Of a stretch of DNA of 64,000 nt, positions 21,940 through 33,663 are shown piece by piece. Under the pieces are notes generated by a model. It did not search any database. It was not told the DNA's origin and saw nothing but the letters and a program-made list of their open reading frames with translations. The stretch is from NCBI RefSeq assembly GCF_002042885.1, contig NZ_MVFY01000002.1, forward strand, positions 186,001-250,000, written 5' to 3'. The stretch comes from Citrobacter portucalensis. Its GTDB lineage: Bacteria; Pseudomonadota; Gammaproteobacteria; Enterobacterales; Enterobacteriaceae. A program made the position numbers and the translations under genes. How positions within the stretch are numbered: the stretch's first letter is position 1; every line of letters begins with the position of its first letter.

Positions 21940-22410
21940 ATGAAAAAACAACAAGGTTACACGCTTCTCGAAACCCTGATTGCGATGCTGATTGTCGCGG
22001 CGCTTGGTGCATCTGGACTGTATGGTTGGCAGCGCTGGCAGCAGCAACAGCGGCTGTGGCAGACCGCCTGCCAGGTGCGGGACTACCTGCTGCAACTGCG
22101 TGAAGATGCTAACTGGCGTAACCGCGATCATGTGATAAGCGTGATTCGGGATGGCACATCATGGTGTTTTGTCAGCTCTGCGGCTTCGCAAACCACGTGT
22201 CGACCCGCTTCGTCTTTGGTTTTTACATCGCCCTGGGACGACGTCGAAATGGCAGAGATAACACCTTCACTGGCCTTTTTTGGACTGCGCAATACGGCAT
22301 GGGCCGGACATATACGCCTGAAAAATACGGCAGGGGAATGGCGCGTGGTGGTGTCTGGCTGGGGACGAATCAGGCTTTGCGAGCGCGATGAGGCGAGATT
22401 ATGTCAGTAA
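21940..22410 (+). CDS. ppdA: Prepilin-like protein PpdA
   Basis: A 156-residue type IV prepilin-like protein. A short basic leader MKKQQG is followed by the prepilin peptidase motif [10 protein letters not shown] (Glu at +5) and a 20-residue hydrophobic helix, then a globular part with cysteines typical of minor pseudopilins. First of four overlapping genes (ppdA, ppdB, ygdB, ppdC) that end at recC. No assembly ATPase or secretin is nearby; a cognate pilus is not evident in this window. The 3' end overlaps ppdB by 10 bases. Confidence 0.92.
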   Translation: MKKQQGYTLLETLIAMLIVAALGASGLYGWQRWQQQQRLWQTACQVRDYLLQLREDANWRNRDHVISVIRDGTSWCFVSSAASQTTCRPASSLVFTSPWDDVEMAEITPSLAFFGLRNTAWAGHIRLKNTAGEWRVVVSGWGRIRLCERDEARLCQ

Positions 22411-22964
22411 ATGAACGGGGATTTTCACTGCTGGAGATGCTCATTGCCATGGCGATTAGCAGTATTTTATTGCTTAGCTCAGCACGATTTTTACCGGCGC
22501 TACAGCGAGAGATTCTGCGTAACACGCGCCAGTTAGTACTGGAAGATGAAATATGGCAGCGGGTCTACACCGTGGCGAAGCATCTTCAGCGGGCGGGGTA
22601 TTGCCGGGGAAACTGTGTCGGAGAGGGACTGGTGATATCGGCTAAGGGAGACTGTGTTATTGCCCGATGGGATGCCAACAGCAATGGCGTTTGGGAAAGC
22701 AGTCCCGTGAAAGAGGCTGATTCTATTGGGTTTCGTTTACAGGACAAGGTGTTGGAAACCGTGCGTGGAGCCACCGGCTGCACTGGCAAAGGATGGGAGA
22801 AAATGACCGATCCGGCCACGATGCAGATTGAGGCATTCCAGGTTGAAAGGCTGAATTTCAGCGGATATTCCCCGCTTCTTACGCTGCGTTTGCGTGGAGT
22901 GAGCAATGACCAACCACAAAAAGTTGTTGAAGCGGTCTACAGCGTTACGGGATTCAACCTGTGA
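22401..22964 (+). CDS. ppdB: Prepilin-like protein PpdB
   Basis: A 187-residue prepilin-like protein with leader MSVNERG and the cleavage/packing motif [13 protein letters not shown] (Glu +5). It probably acts as a minor pseudopilin. It overlaps ppdA at its start and ygdB at its end (GTGA overlap at 22961), implying coupled translation across the cluster. Cys residues at about 70 and 74 (YCRGNC) could form a disulfide in the periplasm. Confidence 0.92.
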   Translation: MSVNERGFSLLEMLIAMAISSILLLSSARFLPALQREILRNTRQLVLEDEIWQRVYTVAKHLQRAGYCRGNCVGEGLVISAKGDCVIARWDANSNGVWESSPVKEADSIGFRLQDKVLETVRGATGCTGKGWEKMTDPATMQIEAFQVERLNFSGYSPLLTLRLRGVSNDQPQKVVEAVYSVTGFNL

Positions 22965-23368
22965 ACCGTGAGCGAGGCGTATCTTCTCTGGCAATGGTCC
23001 TGTTGCTGCTGGTGCTCGGTAGTCTGCTGCTGCAAAGCGTTAGCAGACAGGAGGCCAGTTTTGCTGCGCGTGTGGTCACACAAAGTCAGGCGCTGCAGCG
23101 TCAGGCGGTAGTGCAATCCGGGATGGAATGGGGGCGTATGCAGCCCTGGCGCTTACAACCCCCTGTACAGTGTCGGCGCGTTCCCACGCAGGACGCCGCG
23201 GTTTGCCTGCGCCTGCTTACCAATAATTTTGTTCTGCTTATTGCCCACTATGAAGGGATATCGTTATGGCGTCAGGGGGTGGTTATTGATGGCAACATAG
23301 AATTCTCGGCGCGTGGCTGGAGCGATTTTTGTCCGCTAAAGGAGCAGACGTTATGCCAGATCCCCTGA
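22961..23368 (+). CDS. ygdB: YgdB, prepilin-cluster membrane protein
   Basis: A 135-residue protein starting at GTG in a 4-base GTGA overlap with ppdB. The N-terminus [24 protein letters not shown] looks like a prepilin leader and helix but lacks the +5 glutamate found in its neighbours, as expected of a GspK/PilX-like minor subunit at a filament tip. Function is not established. The end overlaps ppdC by 16 bases. Confidence 0.9.
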   Translation: MNRERGVSSLAMVLLLLVLGSLLLQSVSRQEASFAARVVTQSQALQRQAVVQSGMEWGRMQPWRLQPPVQCRRVPTQDAAVCLRLLTNNFVLLIAHYEGISLWRQGVVIDGNIEFSARGWSDFCPLKEQTLCQIP

Positions 23369-23676
23369 ACAGACAGCGTGGCTTTAGTCTGCCGGAAGTG
23401 ATGCTGGCAATGGTACTAATGATAATGATTGTGACCGCGTTGTCAGGATACCAGCGGGTGCTAATGAACAGCTTTATCATCAGAAACCAGTATCAGCAAC
23501 TCTGGCGCCACGCCTGGCAGCAAACCCAGCTGTACCCGTTTTCATCGCCTGTGAACTGGCAGGTTAACCGAATGCAGACAACGAGAGCGGGATGTGTCAG
23601 CATCAACGTTATAATTTCTTCACCCCTCGGCAGGCAGGGTCAGATGACGCGTCTGCATTGCCCGAATCGTCAGTAG
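23353..23676 (+). CDS. ppdC: Prepilin-like protein PpdC
   Basis: A 107-residue prepilin-like protein; leader [10 protein letters not shown], then [16 protein letters not shown] (Glu +5). The ATG at 23353 is preferred to a GTG at 23329 because it gives the E. coli length and has AGGAG at 23340-23344. It closes the prepilin cluster; recC starts 12 bases later, so the recombination genes may share the transcript. Confidence 0.9.
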   Translation: MPDPLNRQRGFSLPEVMLAMVLMIMIVTALSGYQRVLMNSFIIRNQYQQLWRHAWQQTQLYPFSSPVNWQVNRMQTTRAGCVSINVIISSPLGRQGQMTRLHCPNRQ

Positions 23677-23688
23677 TCAGGAGTCGCT

Positions 23689-26600
23689 ATGTTAAGGGTC
23701 TACCACTCCAACCGTCTGGATGTGCTGGAAGCGTTAATGGAATTTATCGTTGAGCGCGAGCGGCTGGACGACCCCTTTGAACCTGAGATGATCCTGGTTC
23801 AAAGTACCGGTATGGCGCAGTGGCTACAAATGACTCTTGCACAGAAGTTTAGTATTGCCGCCAATATCGATTTTCCGCTGCCCGCGAGTTTTATCTGGGA
23901 TATGTTTGTGCGCGTGCTGCCGGATATCCCGAAAGAGAGTGCGTTCAGCAAACAGAGTATGAGCTGGAAGTTGATGACGCTGTTGCCACAATTGCTGGAT
24001 AGCGATGACTTCGCATTGCTACGCCACTATCTGACGGACGATACTGATAAACGTAAGCTTTTTCAGCTTTCCTCGCGCGCGGCTGACCTTTTCGACCAGT
24101 ATTTAGTCTACCGCCCTGATTGGTTGACCCAGTGGGAATCGGGGCGACTGGTTGAGGGACTCGGCGAGTCTCAGGCCTGGCAGGCACCGTTGTGGAAAGC
24201 GCTGGTGGAATACACCGCGGAATTGGGCCAGCCGCGCTGGCATCGTGCCAATTTATACCAACGATTTATTCAGACCCTGGAAAATGCGTCTGAATGTCCG
24301 CAGGGGCTGCCTTCTCGCGTCTTTATTTGCGGAATTTCGGCGCTACCGCCGGTTTACCTGCAGGCCTTGCAGGCGTTGGGTAAGCATATTGATATTCATC
24401 TGCTGTTTACCAACCCTTGTCGCTACTATTGGGGCGACATTAAAGATCCTGCCTGGCTGGCGAAGCTGATGGCTCGTCAGCGTCGGCACAGCTTTGAAGA
24501 ACGGCATCTGCCGCTGTTTCGTGATAACCAGAAAGCCGAAGGATTATTTAACAGCGATGGCGAACAGGATGTGGGCAACCCGATGCTGGCCTCGTGGGGC
24601 AAGCTGGGGCGTGATTACATTTATTTGCTTTCGGAGCTGGAAAACAGTCAGGAACTGGATGCGTTTGTCGATATTACGCCTGACAACCTTTTGCATAATA
24701 TTCAATCAGATATTCTGGAACTCGAAAGTAATGCCGTGGCGGGCGTTACGCTGGAAGAATATTCCCGTAGCGACAATAAACGCCGGCTTGAGCTGAACGA
24801 CACCAGTGTGACTTTCCATGTCTGCCATAGCCCACAGCGCGAGGTGGAAATTCTTCATGACCGGCTGTTGGCCATGCTGGAAGCGGACCCAACGCTGACG
24901 CCGCGCGATATTATTGTGATGGTGGCGGACATCGACAGCTACAGCCCATTCATTCAGTCGGTCTTTGGTAGCGCGCCAGCCGAGCGTTACTTACCTTATG
25001 CAATATCTGACCGTCGGGCACGCCAGTCTCATCCCGTCTTACAGGCCTTTATCAGCCTGCTGTCGCTGCCGGATAGCCGTTTTGTCTCAGAGGATGTCCT
25101 GGCGTTACTGGATGTTCCCGTGCTGGCGGCGCGTTTCAACATTGATGAAGAAGGGTTGCGCTATCTTCGCTTATGGGTCAATGAATCCGGGATTCGTTGG
25201 GGAATTGACGACGATAACGTGCGTGAACTGGAACTTCCACCTACAGGTCAGCATACCTGGCAATTTGGTTTAACGCGTATGCTGCTCGGCTACGCGATGG
25301 AAAGCTCGCAGGGCGAGTGGCAATCGGTATTGCCTTACGATGAGTCCAGCGGCCTGATTGCCGAGCTGGTAGGGCATCTGGCCTCGTTGCTGATGCAGCT
25401 TAATCTCTGGCGTAGAGGGTTAGCGCAGGAACGACCGCTGGAAGAGTGGCTACCTGTTTGTCGGGAAATGCTTAATGATTTCTTCCTACCGGACGCGGAC
25501 ACCGAAGCTGCAATGACGCTGATTGAACAGCAGTGGCAGGCCATTATTACCGAAGGTTTAGGGGCCGAGTACGGCGATGCTATACCGCTCTCTCTGTTGC
25601 GTGATGAGCTAGCCCAGCGCCTTGACCAGGAACGCATCAGCCAGCGCTTCCTGGCGGGGCCCGTTAACATTTGTACGCTGATGCCGATGCGCTCCATTCC
25701 GTTCAAAGTGGTGTGCCTGCTGGGTATGAACGATGGGGTTTATCCGCGTCAGCTTGCGCCGCTGGGCTTTGATTTAATGAGCCAAAAACCGATGCGGGGT
25801 GACCGCAGTCGTCGCGATGATGACCGCTATTTGTTCCTCGAAGCATTAATCTCGGCACAGCAGACGCTCTACATCAGCTACATTGGCCGCTCTATTCAGG
25901 ATAACAGCGAGCGCTTCCCGTCGGTGCTGGTGCAAGAACTGATGGACTACATTGGACAAAGCCATTATCTGCCGGGCGATGAATCGTTGACCTGTGATCA
26001 AAGCGAGGCAAGGGTAAAAGCGCATATAACCCGTTTGCATACCCGTATGCCCTTTGATGCACAAAACTATTTGCCGGGCGAACAGCAAAGCTATGCCCGG
26101 GAATGGCTGCCTGCGGCGAGTCTGTCAGGAAAAGCGCACACGGATTTTGTGCAGCCTCTTCCCTTTGAAATGCCAGAAACGCTAACGCTGGAAACGCTGC
26201 AGCGATTTTGGGCACATCCGGTACGCGCCTTTTTCCAGATGCGTTTAAGGGTCAACTTCCGCTCTGAAGAGAGTGAGATCCCGGATACGGAACCTTTCAC
26301 TCTTGAAGGGTTAACCCGCTACCAGCTTAATCAGCAATTGCTTAATACGCTGGTTGAAGAGAACGATGCTGAACGACTGTTCCGCCGTTTTCGTGCGGCG
26401 GGCGCGCTACCCTATGGGCCGTTTGGCGAAATTCTGTGGGATACGCAGCGTCAGGAAATGCAGTCACTGGCTGAACGCATTATCGCCTGTCGTCAGCCCT
26501 GTCAGAGCATGGAAATCGATCTTAACTGTCACGGCGTGCAAATCACCGGCTGGCTGCCGCAGGTGCAAGAAGACGGTTTGTTGCGCTGGCGCCCATCTTT

Positions 26601-27057
26601 GATAAGCATTGCGCAGGGTGTGCAACTTTGGCTGGAACATCTTGTCTATTGTGCCAGTGGCGGTAGGGGAGAGAGCCGATTGTTCCTGCGTAAAGACGGA
26701 GAATGGCGTTTTCCGCCGCTGGATGCAGAACAGGCGTTGCTGTACCTGTCGCAACTCATTGAGGGGTATCGGGAAGGCATGTCGTCACCATTGCTGGTAT
26801 TACCCGAAAGCGGCGGTGCATGGATAAAAACCTGTTATGACGCCGCAAATGATGCCATGTTAGATGACGATGCAACGTTGCAAAAAGCGCGTAGTAAGTT
26901 TCTGCAAGCCTATGAAGGCAACATGATGGTACGTGGCGAAGGTGATGATATCTGGTATCAGCGTCTTTGGCGTCAACTGGATGCTGATACGCTGGAGGCT
27001 ATTGTTTTACAGTCTCAGCGCTACCTGTTACCGATTTTTCGCTTTAATCAGTCATGA
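23689..27057 (+). CDS. recC: RecBCD subunit RecC
   Basis: Chi-recognition subunit of the RecBCD helicase-nuclease. The 1122 residues equal E. coli RecC. It has inactivated helicase-like and nuclease-like folds; the N-terminal VYHSNRLDVLEALM and the STGMAQWLQM motif (about 41-50) are family hallmarks. Preceded by AGGAG at 23677-23682. It lies upstream of ptrA, as in E. coli, separated from recB by that gene. It contains a Chi sequence (24201-24208). Confidence 0.98.
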   Translation: MLRVYHSNRLDVLEALMEFIVERERLDDPFEPEMILVQSTGMAQWLQMTLAQKFSIAANIDFPLPASFIWDMFVRVLPDIPKESAFSKQSMSWKLMTLLPQLLDSDDFALLRHYLTDDTDKRKLFQLSSRAADLFDQYLVYRPDWLTQWESGRLVEGLGESQAWQAPLWKALVEYTAELGQPRWHRANLYQRFIQTLENASECPQGLPSRVFICGISALPPVYLQALQALGKHIDIHLLFTNPCRYYWGDIKDPAWLAKLMARQRRHSFEERHLPLFRDNQKAEGLFNSDGEQDVGNPMLASWGKLGRDYIYLLSELENSQELDAFVDITPDNLLHNIQSDILELESNAVAGVTLEEYSRSDNKRRLELNDTSVTFHVCHSPQREVEILHDRLLAMLEADPTLTPRDIIVMVADIDSYSPFIQSVFGSAPAERYLPYAISDRRARQSHPVLQAFISLLSLPDSRFVSEDVLALLDVPVLAARFNIDEEGLRYLRLWVNESGIRWGIDDDNVRELELPPTGQHTWQFGLTRMLLGYAMESSQGEWQSVLPYDESSGLIAELVGHLASLLMQLNLWRRGLAQERPLEEWLPVCREMLNDFFLPDADTEAAMTLIEQQWQAIITEGLGAEYGDAIPLSLLRDELAQRLDQERISQRFLAGPVNICTLMPMRSIPFKVVCLLGMNDGVYPRQLAPLGFDLMSQKPMRGDRSRRDDDRYLFLEALISAQQTLYISYIGRSIQDNSERFPSVLVQELMDYIGQSHYLPGDESLTCDQSEARVKAHITRLHTRMPFDAQNYLPGEQQSYAREWLPAASLSGKAHTDFVQPLPFEMPETLTLETLQRFWAHPVRAFFQMRLRVNFRSEESEIPDTEPFTLEGLTRYQLNQQLLNTLVEENDAERLFRRFRAAGALPYGPFGEILWDTQRQEMQSLAERIIACRQPCQSMEIDLNCHGVQITGWLPQVQEDGLLRWRPSLISIAQGVQLWLEHLVYCASGGRGESRLFLRKDGEWRFPPLDAEQALLYLSQLIEGYREGMSSPLLVLPESGGAWIKTCYDAANDAMLDDDATLQKARSKFLQAYEGNMMVRGEGDDIWYQRLWRQLDADTLEAIVLQSQRYLLPIFRFNQS

Positions 27058-27236
27058 TGATTGTATAAAAATTGCGCAATTCGATGGCTTCCACTATGAT
27101 GCGCATTCTGTCACGGACTGATTCTTACAAAGAGAAGATGCTGGCTCGTTCAGCACATAGTCTTGCCCTGTTCAGATCATGTATTTATGCGTGGTTTGTA
27201 GTGAACAGGTGAATTCGTTAATGATGAGGTTTGTGA

Positions 27237-30125
27237 ATGCCCCGCAGCACCTGGTTCAGCGCATTACTGTTGTTCGTCGCCCTTTGGGTTCCCGTAAGTC
27301 AGGCAGATACCGGTTGGCAGCCTTTAGCTGAAACCATCCGTAAAAGCGATAAAGACACCCGTCAGTATCAGGCCGTGCGCCTTGATAACGGCATGGTTGT
27401 GCTGCTGGTATCCGATCCTCAGGCCGTGAAATCCCTTTCTGCACTGGTAGTCCCCGTGGGCTCGCTGGAAGATCCGGACGATCATCAGGGGCTGGCGCAC
27501 TATCTCGAACACATGTGTCTGATGGGCTCGAAAAAATACCCACAGCCGGACAGCCTGGCTGAATTCCTGAAAATGCACGGCGGTAGCCACAATGCCAGCA
27601 CTGCGCCTTATCGTACGGCCTTCTATCTTGAAGTCGAAAACGACGCGCTGGTGGGGGCGGTGGATCGCCTGGCGGATGCTATTGCCGATCCATTGCTGGA
27701 TAAAAAATATGCTGACCGCGAGCGTAACGCGGTTAACTCCGAGCTGACACTGGCGCGTACCCGAGACGGGATGCGTATGGCGCAGGTGAGCGCTGAGACG
27801 ATCAACCCGGCGCACCCAGGTTCGCGTTTCTCTGGCGGGAATCTTGAGACATTAAGCGATAAACCGGGTAACCCGGTGCTGCAAGCATTACAAAAATTTC
27901 ATGAAAAGTACTACTCTGCGAACCTGATGAAGGCGGTGATTTATAGCAATAAACCGCTGCCAGAGCTGGCGCGGATAGCGGCTGACACCTTTGGGCGCGT
28001 ACCGAACAGGAATATCGCAAAGCCTGAGATTACCGTCCCGGTCGTCACTGATGCGCAAAAGGGCATCATCATCCACTATGTTCCGGCAATGCCGCGTAAA
28101 GTATTGCGCGTCGAGTTTCGTATCGATAACAACAGCGCGCAGTTCCGCAGTAAAACCGATGAACTGGTGACCTACCTGATTGGCAATCGTAGCCCGGGCA
28201 CGTTGTCTGACTGGCTGCAAAAGCAGGGCCTGGTTGAAGGTATTCGCGCAGACTCCGATCCGGTGGTCAACGGGAACAGCGGCGTATTAGCCATTTCCGC
28301 GACGTTAACCGACAAGGGGCTGGCGAACCGCGATGAAGTTGTCGCGGCAATCTTTAGCTACCTCAATTTGTTACGCGAGAAAGGTGTCGATAAACGCTAT
28401 TTTGACGAGCTGGCGCACGTGCTGGATCTCGATTTCCGTTATCCCTCCATCACCCGTGATATGGACTACGTGGAATGGCTGGCTGATACCATGATCCGCG
28501 TTCCCGTCGAGCATACGCTGGATGCGGTGAATATTGCTGACCAGTACGATGCGAAAGCCGTTGAGCAACGTCTGGCAATGATGACGCCGCAGAATGCGCG
28601 TATCTGGTATATCAGCGCGAAAGAGCCGCATAATAAAACCGCTTATTTTGTCGATGCGCCTTACCAGGTGGATAAAATCAGCGACAAAACCTTTGCCGAC
28701 TGGCAGCAAAAAGCGCAGGGCATTGCGCTGTCGTTACCGGAGTTGAACCCCTACATTCCGGATGATTTCACGCTGATTAAGACGGATAAAAAATACGCTC
28801 ACCCAGAGCTGATTGTTGATGAGCCGGATTTACGCGTGGTGTATGCCCCGAGCCAGTATTTTGCCAGCGAGCCGAAGGCTGACGTCAGCGTGATCCTGCG
28901 TAACCCGAAAGCCATGGACAGCGCCCGCAACCAGGTCTTATTCGCCCTGAACGATTACCTGGCAGGGATTGCGCTCGATCAGTTAAGTAACCAGGCATCG
29001 GTAGGTGGAATTGGTTTCTCTACCAACGCTAACAATGGGTTGATGCTTAACGCCAACGGCTACACTCAACGTCTGCCGCAGCTTTTTCAGGCGCTGCTGA
29101 GTGGCTATTTCAGCTATACCTCAACGGACGAACAGCTGGAACAGGCGAAATCCTGGTATGCCCAGATGATGGATTCCGCAGAAAAGGGTAAAGCTTACGA
29201 TCAGGCTATTATGCCGGTGCAGATGCTTTCTCAGGTGCCGTACTTCTCCCGCGACGAGCGCCGTAAGCTGCTGCCTTCCATCACCCTGAAAGAGGTGATG
29301 ACCTACCGCGACGCTTTAAAAACCGGTGCGCGACCTGAATTCCTGGTCATTGGCAATATGAGCGAAGCTCAGACAACGAGCATGGCGCGGGATATCCAAA
29401 AACAGCTTGGTGCGAACGGGTCACAGTGGTGTCGCAACAAAGATGTGGTTGTGGACAAGAAGCAGTCCGTCATCTTTGAAAAAGCAGGCAGCAGCACGGA
29501 TTCAGCGCTGGCGGCGGTATTTGTGCCAACCGGATACGATGAATACGCCAGTTCAGCCTACAGCGCTATGTTAGGTCAGATTGTTCAGCCGTGGTTCTAC
29601 AATCAGCTGCGTACTGAAGAACAGTTAGGCTACGCCGTATTTGCTTTCCCGATGAGTGTTGGCCGTCAGTGGGGAATGGGGTTCCTGCTGCAAAGCAGTG
29701 ATAAGCAGCCGTCTTACCTCTGGGAGCGTTATAAAGCGTTCTTCCCGACGGCGGAAGCGAAGCTGCGGGCGATGAAACCTGAAGAGTTCGCGCAAATTCA
29801 GCAGGCGATTATTGCGCAAATGCTGCAGGCGCCGCAAACGCTGGGGGCAGAAGCCTCACAGTTAAGCAAAGATTTTGATCGCGGCAATATGCGCTTCGAT
29901 TCACGTGATAAAATAGTGGCTCAGATTAAACTGCTGACGCCGCAAAAACTTGCCGACTTCTTCCATCAGGCGGTGGTTGAGCCGCAAGGCATGGCGATAT
30001 TGTCACAGGTTTCCGGCAGTCAGAATGGGAAAGCAGAATATGTGCACCCGGAAGGCTGGAAAGTGTGGCAGACCGTCAGCGCGTTGCAGCAAACCTTACC
30101 CCTGATGAGTGATAAGAATGAATGA
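27237..30125 (+). CDS. ptrA: Protease III (pitrilysin) PtrA
   Basis: Periplasmic zinc metallopeptidase of the insulinase family (M16) that degrades small peptides. The 962 residues equal E. coli PtrA and begin with a signal peptide (LLLFVALWVPVSQA, cut near residue 23). The inverted zinc motif HXXEH is visible as HYLEH (about residues 88-92), with the downstream Glu in ERNAVNSELTLA. It is sandwiched between recC and recB and overlaps recB by 8 bases. Confidence 0.97.
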   Translation: MPRSTWFSALLLFVALWVPVSQADTGWQPLAETIRKSDKDTRQYQAVRLDNGMVVLLVSDPQAVKSLSALVVPVGSLEDPDDHQGLAHYLEHMCLMGSKKYPQPDSLAEFLKMHGGSHNASTAPYRTAFYLEVENDALVGAVDRLADAIADPLLDKKYADRERNAVNSELTLARTRDGMRMAQVSAETINPAHPGSRFSGGNLETLSDKPGNPVLQALQKFHEKYYSANLMKAVIYSNKPLPELARIAADTFGRVPNRNIAKPEITVPVVTDAQKGIIIHYVPAMPRKVLRVEFRIDNNSAQFRSKTDELVTYLIGNRSPGTLSDWLQKQGLVEGIRADSDPVVNGNSGVLAISATLTDKGLANRDEVVAAIFSYLNLLREKGVDKRYFDELAHVLDLDFRYPSITRDMDYVEWLADTMIRVPVEHTLDAVNIADQYDAKAVEQRLAMMTPQNARIWYISAKEPHNKTAYFVDAPYQVDKISDKTFADWQQKAQGIALSLPELNPYIPDDFTLIKTDKKYAHPELIVDEPDLRVVYAPSQYFASEPKADVSVILRNPKAMDSARNQVLFALNDYLAGIALDQLSNQASVGGIGFSTNANNGLMLNANGYTQRLPQLFQALLSGYFSYTSTDEQLEQAKSWYAQMMDSAEKGKAYDQAIMPVQMLSQVPYFSRDERRKLLPSITLKEVMTYRDALKTGARPEFLVIGNMSEAQTTSMARDIQKQLGANGSQWCRNKDVVVDKKQSVIFEKAGSSTDSALAAVFVPTGYDEYASSAYSAMLGQIVQPWFYNQLRTEEQLGYAVFAFPMSVGRQWGMGFLLQSSDKQPSYLWERYKAFFPTAEAKLRAMKPEEFAQIQQAIIAQMLQAPQTLGAEASQLSKDFDRGNMRFDSRDKIVAQIKLLTPQKLADFFHQAVVEPQGMAILSQVSGSQNGKAEYVHPEGWKVWQTVSALQQTLPLMSDKNE

Positions 30126-33100
30126 TGCCGCTGAGTCCCTTGATCCACTGCGCTTGCCCCTGACGGGCGAGCGTCTGATTGAAGCCTCTGCGGGCACCGG
30201 TAAAACCTTTACCATCGCCGCCCTGTATTTACGTTTACTGCTTGGACTGGGCGGCTCTGCCGCCTTTCCTCGTCCTCTGACCGTCGAAGAACTACTGGTG
30301 GTCACCTTCACCGAGGCGGCTACCGAAGAGTTGCGTGGTCGAATTCGTAGCAATATTCATGAACTGCGAATTGCCTGCCTGCGTGAAACCACCGACAACC
30401 CGCTATATGCCCGTTTGTTAGATGAAATTGCCGATAAAAAACAGGCCGCGCAGTGGCTGCTATTGGCTGAAAGACAGATGGATGAAGCGGCGGTGTTTAC
30501 CATCCACGGCTTTTGTCAGCGTATGCTCAGTCTCAATGCCTTTGAGTCAGGCATGCTGTTCGAACAGCAGCTGATAGAAGATGAATCGCTGCTGCGCTAT
30601 CAGGCCTGTGCGGACTTCTGGCGTCGGCACTGCTACCCGCTGCCCCGCGACATTGCGCAGGTGGTTTTTGAAACGTGGAAAGGACCGCAAGCGCTGTTGA
30701 GAGATATCGATCGCTATCTGCAGGGGGAAGCGCCGGTTATCAAGGCGCCACCGTCTGATGACGAAACGCTGGCCGCCCGGCATGAACAAATTCTCGCACG
30801 CATTAACCAGATCAAGCAGCAATGGCGTGATTCTGTTGATGAGCTGGATGGCCTGATGGAAGCCTCCGGAATTGACCGGCGTAAATTTAATCGCGGTAAT
30901 CAGGGCAAGTGGATCGAAAAGATCAGCGCGTGGGCGCAGGAAGAAACACAAAGTTACCAGCTTCCTGACGCGCTGGAGAAATTCTCACAGCGTTTTCTGG
31001 AAGAGCGAACCAAAGCGGGCGGGATAACCCCTCAGCACCCGCTGTTTGTCGCTATTGATGAACTGCTTAGCGAACCGTTAACTCTCCGCGATCTGGTGAT
31101 CACCCGGGCGCTGGCGGAGATCCGCTCGGCAGTTGCCGAGGAAAAACGTCGCCGCGGCGAGCTGGGTTTTGACGATATGCTCAGCCGTCTGGATGCGGCG
31201 TTGCGCAGTGAAAGCGGCGATGCGCTGGCGACGGCTATTCGTACTCGTTTTCCGGTCGCCATGATCGATGAATTCCAGGATACCGATCCGCAGCAGTACC
31301 GTATTTTTCGTCGGATCTGGCAGCATCAGCCGGATACCGCACTGCTGCTAATTGGTGATCCGAAACAGGCAATTTACGCGTTTCGCGGCGCGGATATCTT
31401 CACCTATATGAAGGCGCGCAGCGAAGTCAGCGCACACTATACGCTTGATACCAACTGGCGTTCGGCCCCCGGCATGGTCAATAGCGTGAATACGCTTTTC
31501 AGCCAGATGGACGACGCCTTTATGTTCCGCGAAATCCCTTTCAGCCCGGTAAAATCCGCAGAAAAAAACCAGGCGTTACGGTTTGTTTTGCACGGCGAAA
31601 CGCAGCCAGCTATGAGTATGTGGCTGATGGAAGGAGAAAGTTGCGGCGTAGGCGATTATCAGAGCTACATGGCCCAGGTGTGCGCCACACAAATTCGCGA
31701 CTGGCTTAAGGCCGGGCATTCTGGCGCAGCGCAACTGGTCAGTGGCAAAGCATCCAGCCCGGTACGCGCGTCAGATATCAGCGTACTGGTGCGAAGCCGC
31801 CAGGAGGCGGCGCTGGTCCGTGATGCGCTGACGCAACTGGCCATTCCCTCTGTCTACCTCTCCAACCGTGACAGCGTATTTGAAACGCTGGAAGCGCAGG
31901 AGTTGCTATGGGTGCTGCAGGCGGTGATGACGCCGGAACGTGAGAACACGTTGCGTAGCGCGCTGGCGACCTCAATGATGGGTCTGAATGCGCAGGATAT
32001 TGAAGCGTTAAATACCGACGAGAATGCCTGGGATGCGGTGGTCGAAGAATTCGACGGCTATCGTCAGATCTGGCATAAACGCGGCGTGATGCCGATGCTA
32101 CGTGCGCTGATGACGGCTCGCCAGATTGCAGAGAACCTGCTGGCGACGGCGGGAGGCGAACGTCGACTGACCGACATTTTACATATCAGCGAACTGTTGC
32201 AGGAAGCGGGCTCGCAGCTGGAAAGCGAGCATGCGCTGGTGCGCTGGTTGTCCCAGCATATTCTTGAACCCGACAGCAACGCGTCCAGCCAGCAGCTCAG
32301 GCTGGAAAGCGACAAGCATCTGGTCAAAATCGTCACCATCCATAAATCGAAAGGGCTGGAGTATCCGCTGGTCTGGCTGCCGTTTATCACCAATTTCCGC
32401 GTTCAGGATCAGGCTTTCTACCACGATCGTAGCTCTTTTGAAGCCGTGCTGGATCTCAGCGATGCTGAGGAGAGCGTTGAGCTAGCCGAAGCAGAGCGTC
32501 TGGCGGAAGATCTGCGTTTGCTGTATGTCGCGCTAACCCGTTCGGTATGGCATTGCAGCCTTGGCGTTGCGCCGTTGGTACGACGTCGGGGCGATAAAAA
32601 AGGGGATACCGATGTGCATCAGAGCGCGCTTGGTCGCCTGTTGCAAAAAGGTGAGCCGATGGATGCCGTGGGTCTGCGTAGCGCGATTGAAGCGCTTTGT
32701 AGCAACGATATTGCTTGCCAGACTCCCGCGCAGCCTGACGGTGAACCCTGGCAGGTTGCGCAGGCTGTTAGCAGCGAACTGAGTGCGAAAATACTGCAGC
32801 GTAAGCCCGGTGATAGCTGGCGCGTGACCAGTTATTCCGGTTTGCAACAGCGTGGACAGGGTATCGCGCAGGATCTGATCCCAAGACTGGATATCGATGC
32901 CGCAGGCGTCGGTGAGGTTATTGAAGAACCAGGACTCACACCGCACCAGTTCCCGCGTGGCGCTTCGCCGGGTACGTTCTTGCATAGCCTGTTTGAAAAT
33001 CTCGATTTTACGCAACCGGTGGATCCGCATTGGGTCGAGGAGCAACTGGCGTTGGGCGGTTATGACGCACACTGGACGCCAGTTTTGACCGAATGGCTGG

Positions 33101-33663
33101 CCGCCATTTTGCAGGCGCCTCTCAACGAGACGGGCGTGAGTTTGAGCCAGCTATCCGCGCGTGAAAAACAGGTGGAGATGGAGTTTTATCTGCCGATTTC
33201 GCAGCCGTTGATGGCCAACCAGCTTGATGCGTTAATTCGCCAATACGATCCGCTCTCGGCGGGGTGCCCTGCGTTGGACTTTATGCAGGTTCGCGGCATG
33301 CTGAAAGGCTTTATTGACCTGGTATTTCGCCACCAGGGGCGTTATTACCTGCTCGATTACAAATCGAACTGGCTGGGTGAAGACAGCTCCGCCTATACGC
33401 AGCAGGCAATGGCCTCTGCCATGCAGGCGCATCGCTACGACCTTCAATACCAACTTTATACCCTCGCGCTGCATCGCTACTTACGCCATCGCATTGCTGA
33501 TTACGATTATGAACGCCATTTTGGCGGCGTTATCTATCTCTTCCTGCGCGGCGTTGACAGTGAAAATCCGCAGCAGGGAATTTACGCGACCCGACCTGAC
33601 GGAGAGTTGATTGCGTTGATGGACGAGATGTTTGCCGGTGCGGTGCAGGAGACGATGCTATGA
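30118..33663 (+). CDS. recB: RecBCD subunit RecB (helicase-nuclease)
   Basis: SF1A 3'-5' helicase with the complex's nuclease. The ATG at 30118 gives 1181 residues (1180 in E. coli); a GTG at 30109 in frame is less likely. Walker [11 protein letters not shown] is at about 22-31, motif [10 protein letters not shown] near 385, and [15 protein letters not shown] is motif V. The nuclease site is intact: Asp1067, Asp1080 and Lys1082 (DYK) fall at exactly the E. coli numbers. It overlaps ptrA by 8 bases and recD by 4 (ATGA). Confidence 0.98.
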   Translation: MNDAAESLDPLRLPLTGERLIEASAGTGKTFTIAALYLRLLLGLGGSAAFPRPLTVEELLVVTFTEAATEELRGRIRSNIHELRIACLRETTDNPLYARLLDEIADKKQAAQWLLLAERQMDEAAVFTIHGFCQRMLSLNAFESGMLFEQQLIEDESLLRYQACADFWRRHCYPLPRDIAQVVFETWKGPQALLRDIDRYLQGEAPVIKAPPSDDETLAARHEQILARINQIKQQWRDSVDELDGLMEASGIDRRKFNRGNQGKWIEKISAWAQEETQSYQLPDALEKFSQRFLEERTKAGGITPQHPLFVAIDELLSEPLTLRDLVITRALAEIRSAVAEEKRRRGELGFDDMLSRLDAALRSESGDALATAIRTRFPVAMIDEFQDTDPQQYRIFRRIWQHQPDTALLLIGDPKQAIYAFRGADIFTYMKARSEVSAHYTLDTNWRSAPGMVNSVNTLFSQMDDAFMFREIPFSPVKSAEKNQALRFVLHGETQPAMSMWLMEGESCGVGDYQSYMAQVCATQIRDWLKAGHSGAAQLVSGKASSPVRASDISVLVRSRQEAALVRDALTQLAIPSVYLSNRDSVFETLEAQELLWVLQAVMTPERENTLRSALATSMMGLNAQDIEALNTDENAWDAVVEEFDGYRQIWHKRGVMPMLRALMTARQIAENLLATAGGERRLTDILHISELLQEAGSQLESEHALVRWLSQHILEPDSNASSQQLRLESDKHLVKIVTIHKSKGLEYPLVWLPFITNFRVQDQAFYHDRSSFEAVLDLSDAEESVELAEAERLAEDLRLLYVALTRSVWHCSLGVAPLVRRRGDKKGDTDVHQSALGRLLQKGEPMDAVGLRSAIEALCSNDIACQTPAQPDGEPWQVAQAVSSELSAKILQRKPGDSWRVTSYSGLQQRGQGIAQDLIPRLDIDAAGVGEVIEEPGLTPHQFPRGASPGTFLHSLFENLDFTQPVDPHWVEEQLALGGYDAHWTPVLTEWLAAILQAPLNETGVSLSQLSAREKQVEMEFYLPISQPLMANQLDALIRQYDPLSAGCPALDFMQVRGMLKGFIDLVFRHQGRYYLLDYKSNWLGEDSSAYTQQAMASAMQAHRYDLQYQLYTLALHRYLRHRIADYDYERHFGGVIYLFLRGVDSENPQQGIYATRPDGELIALMDEMFAGAVQETML

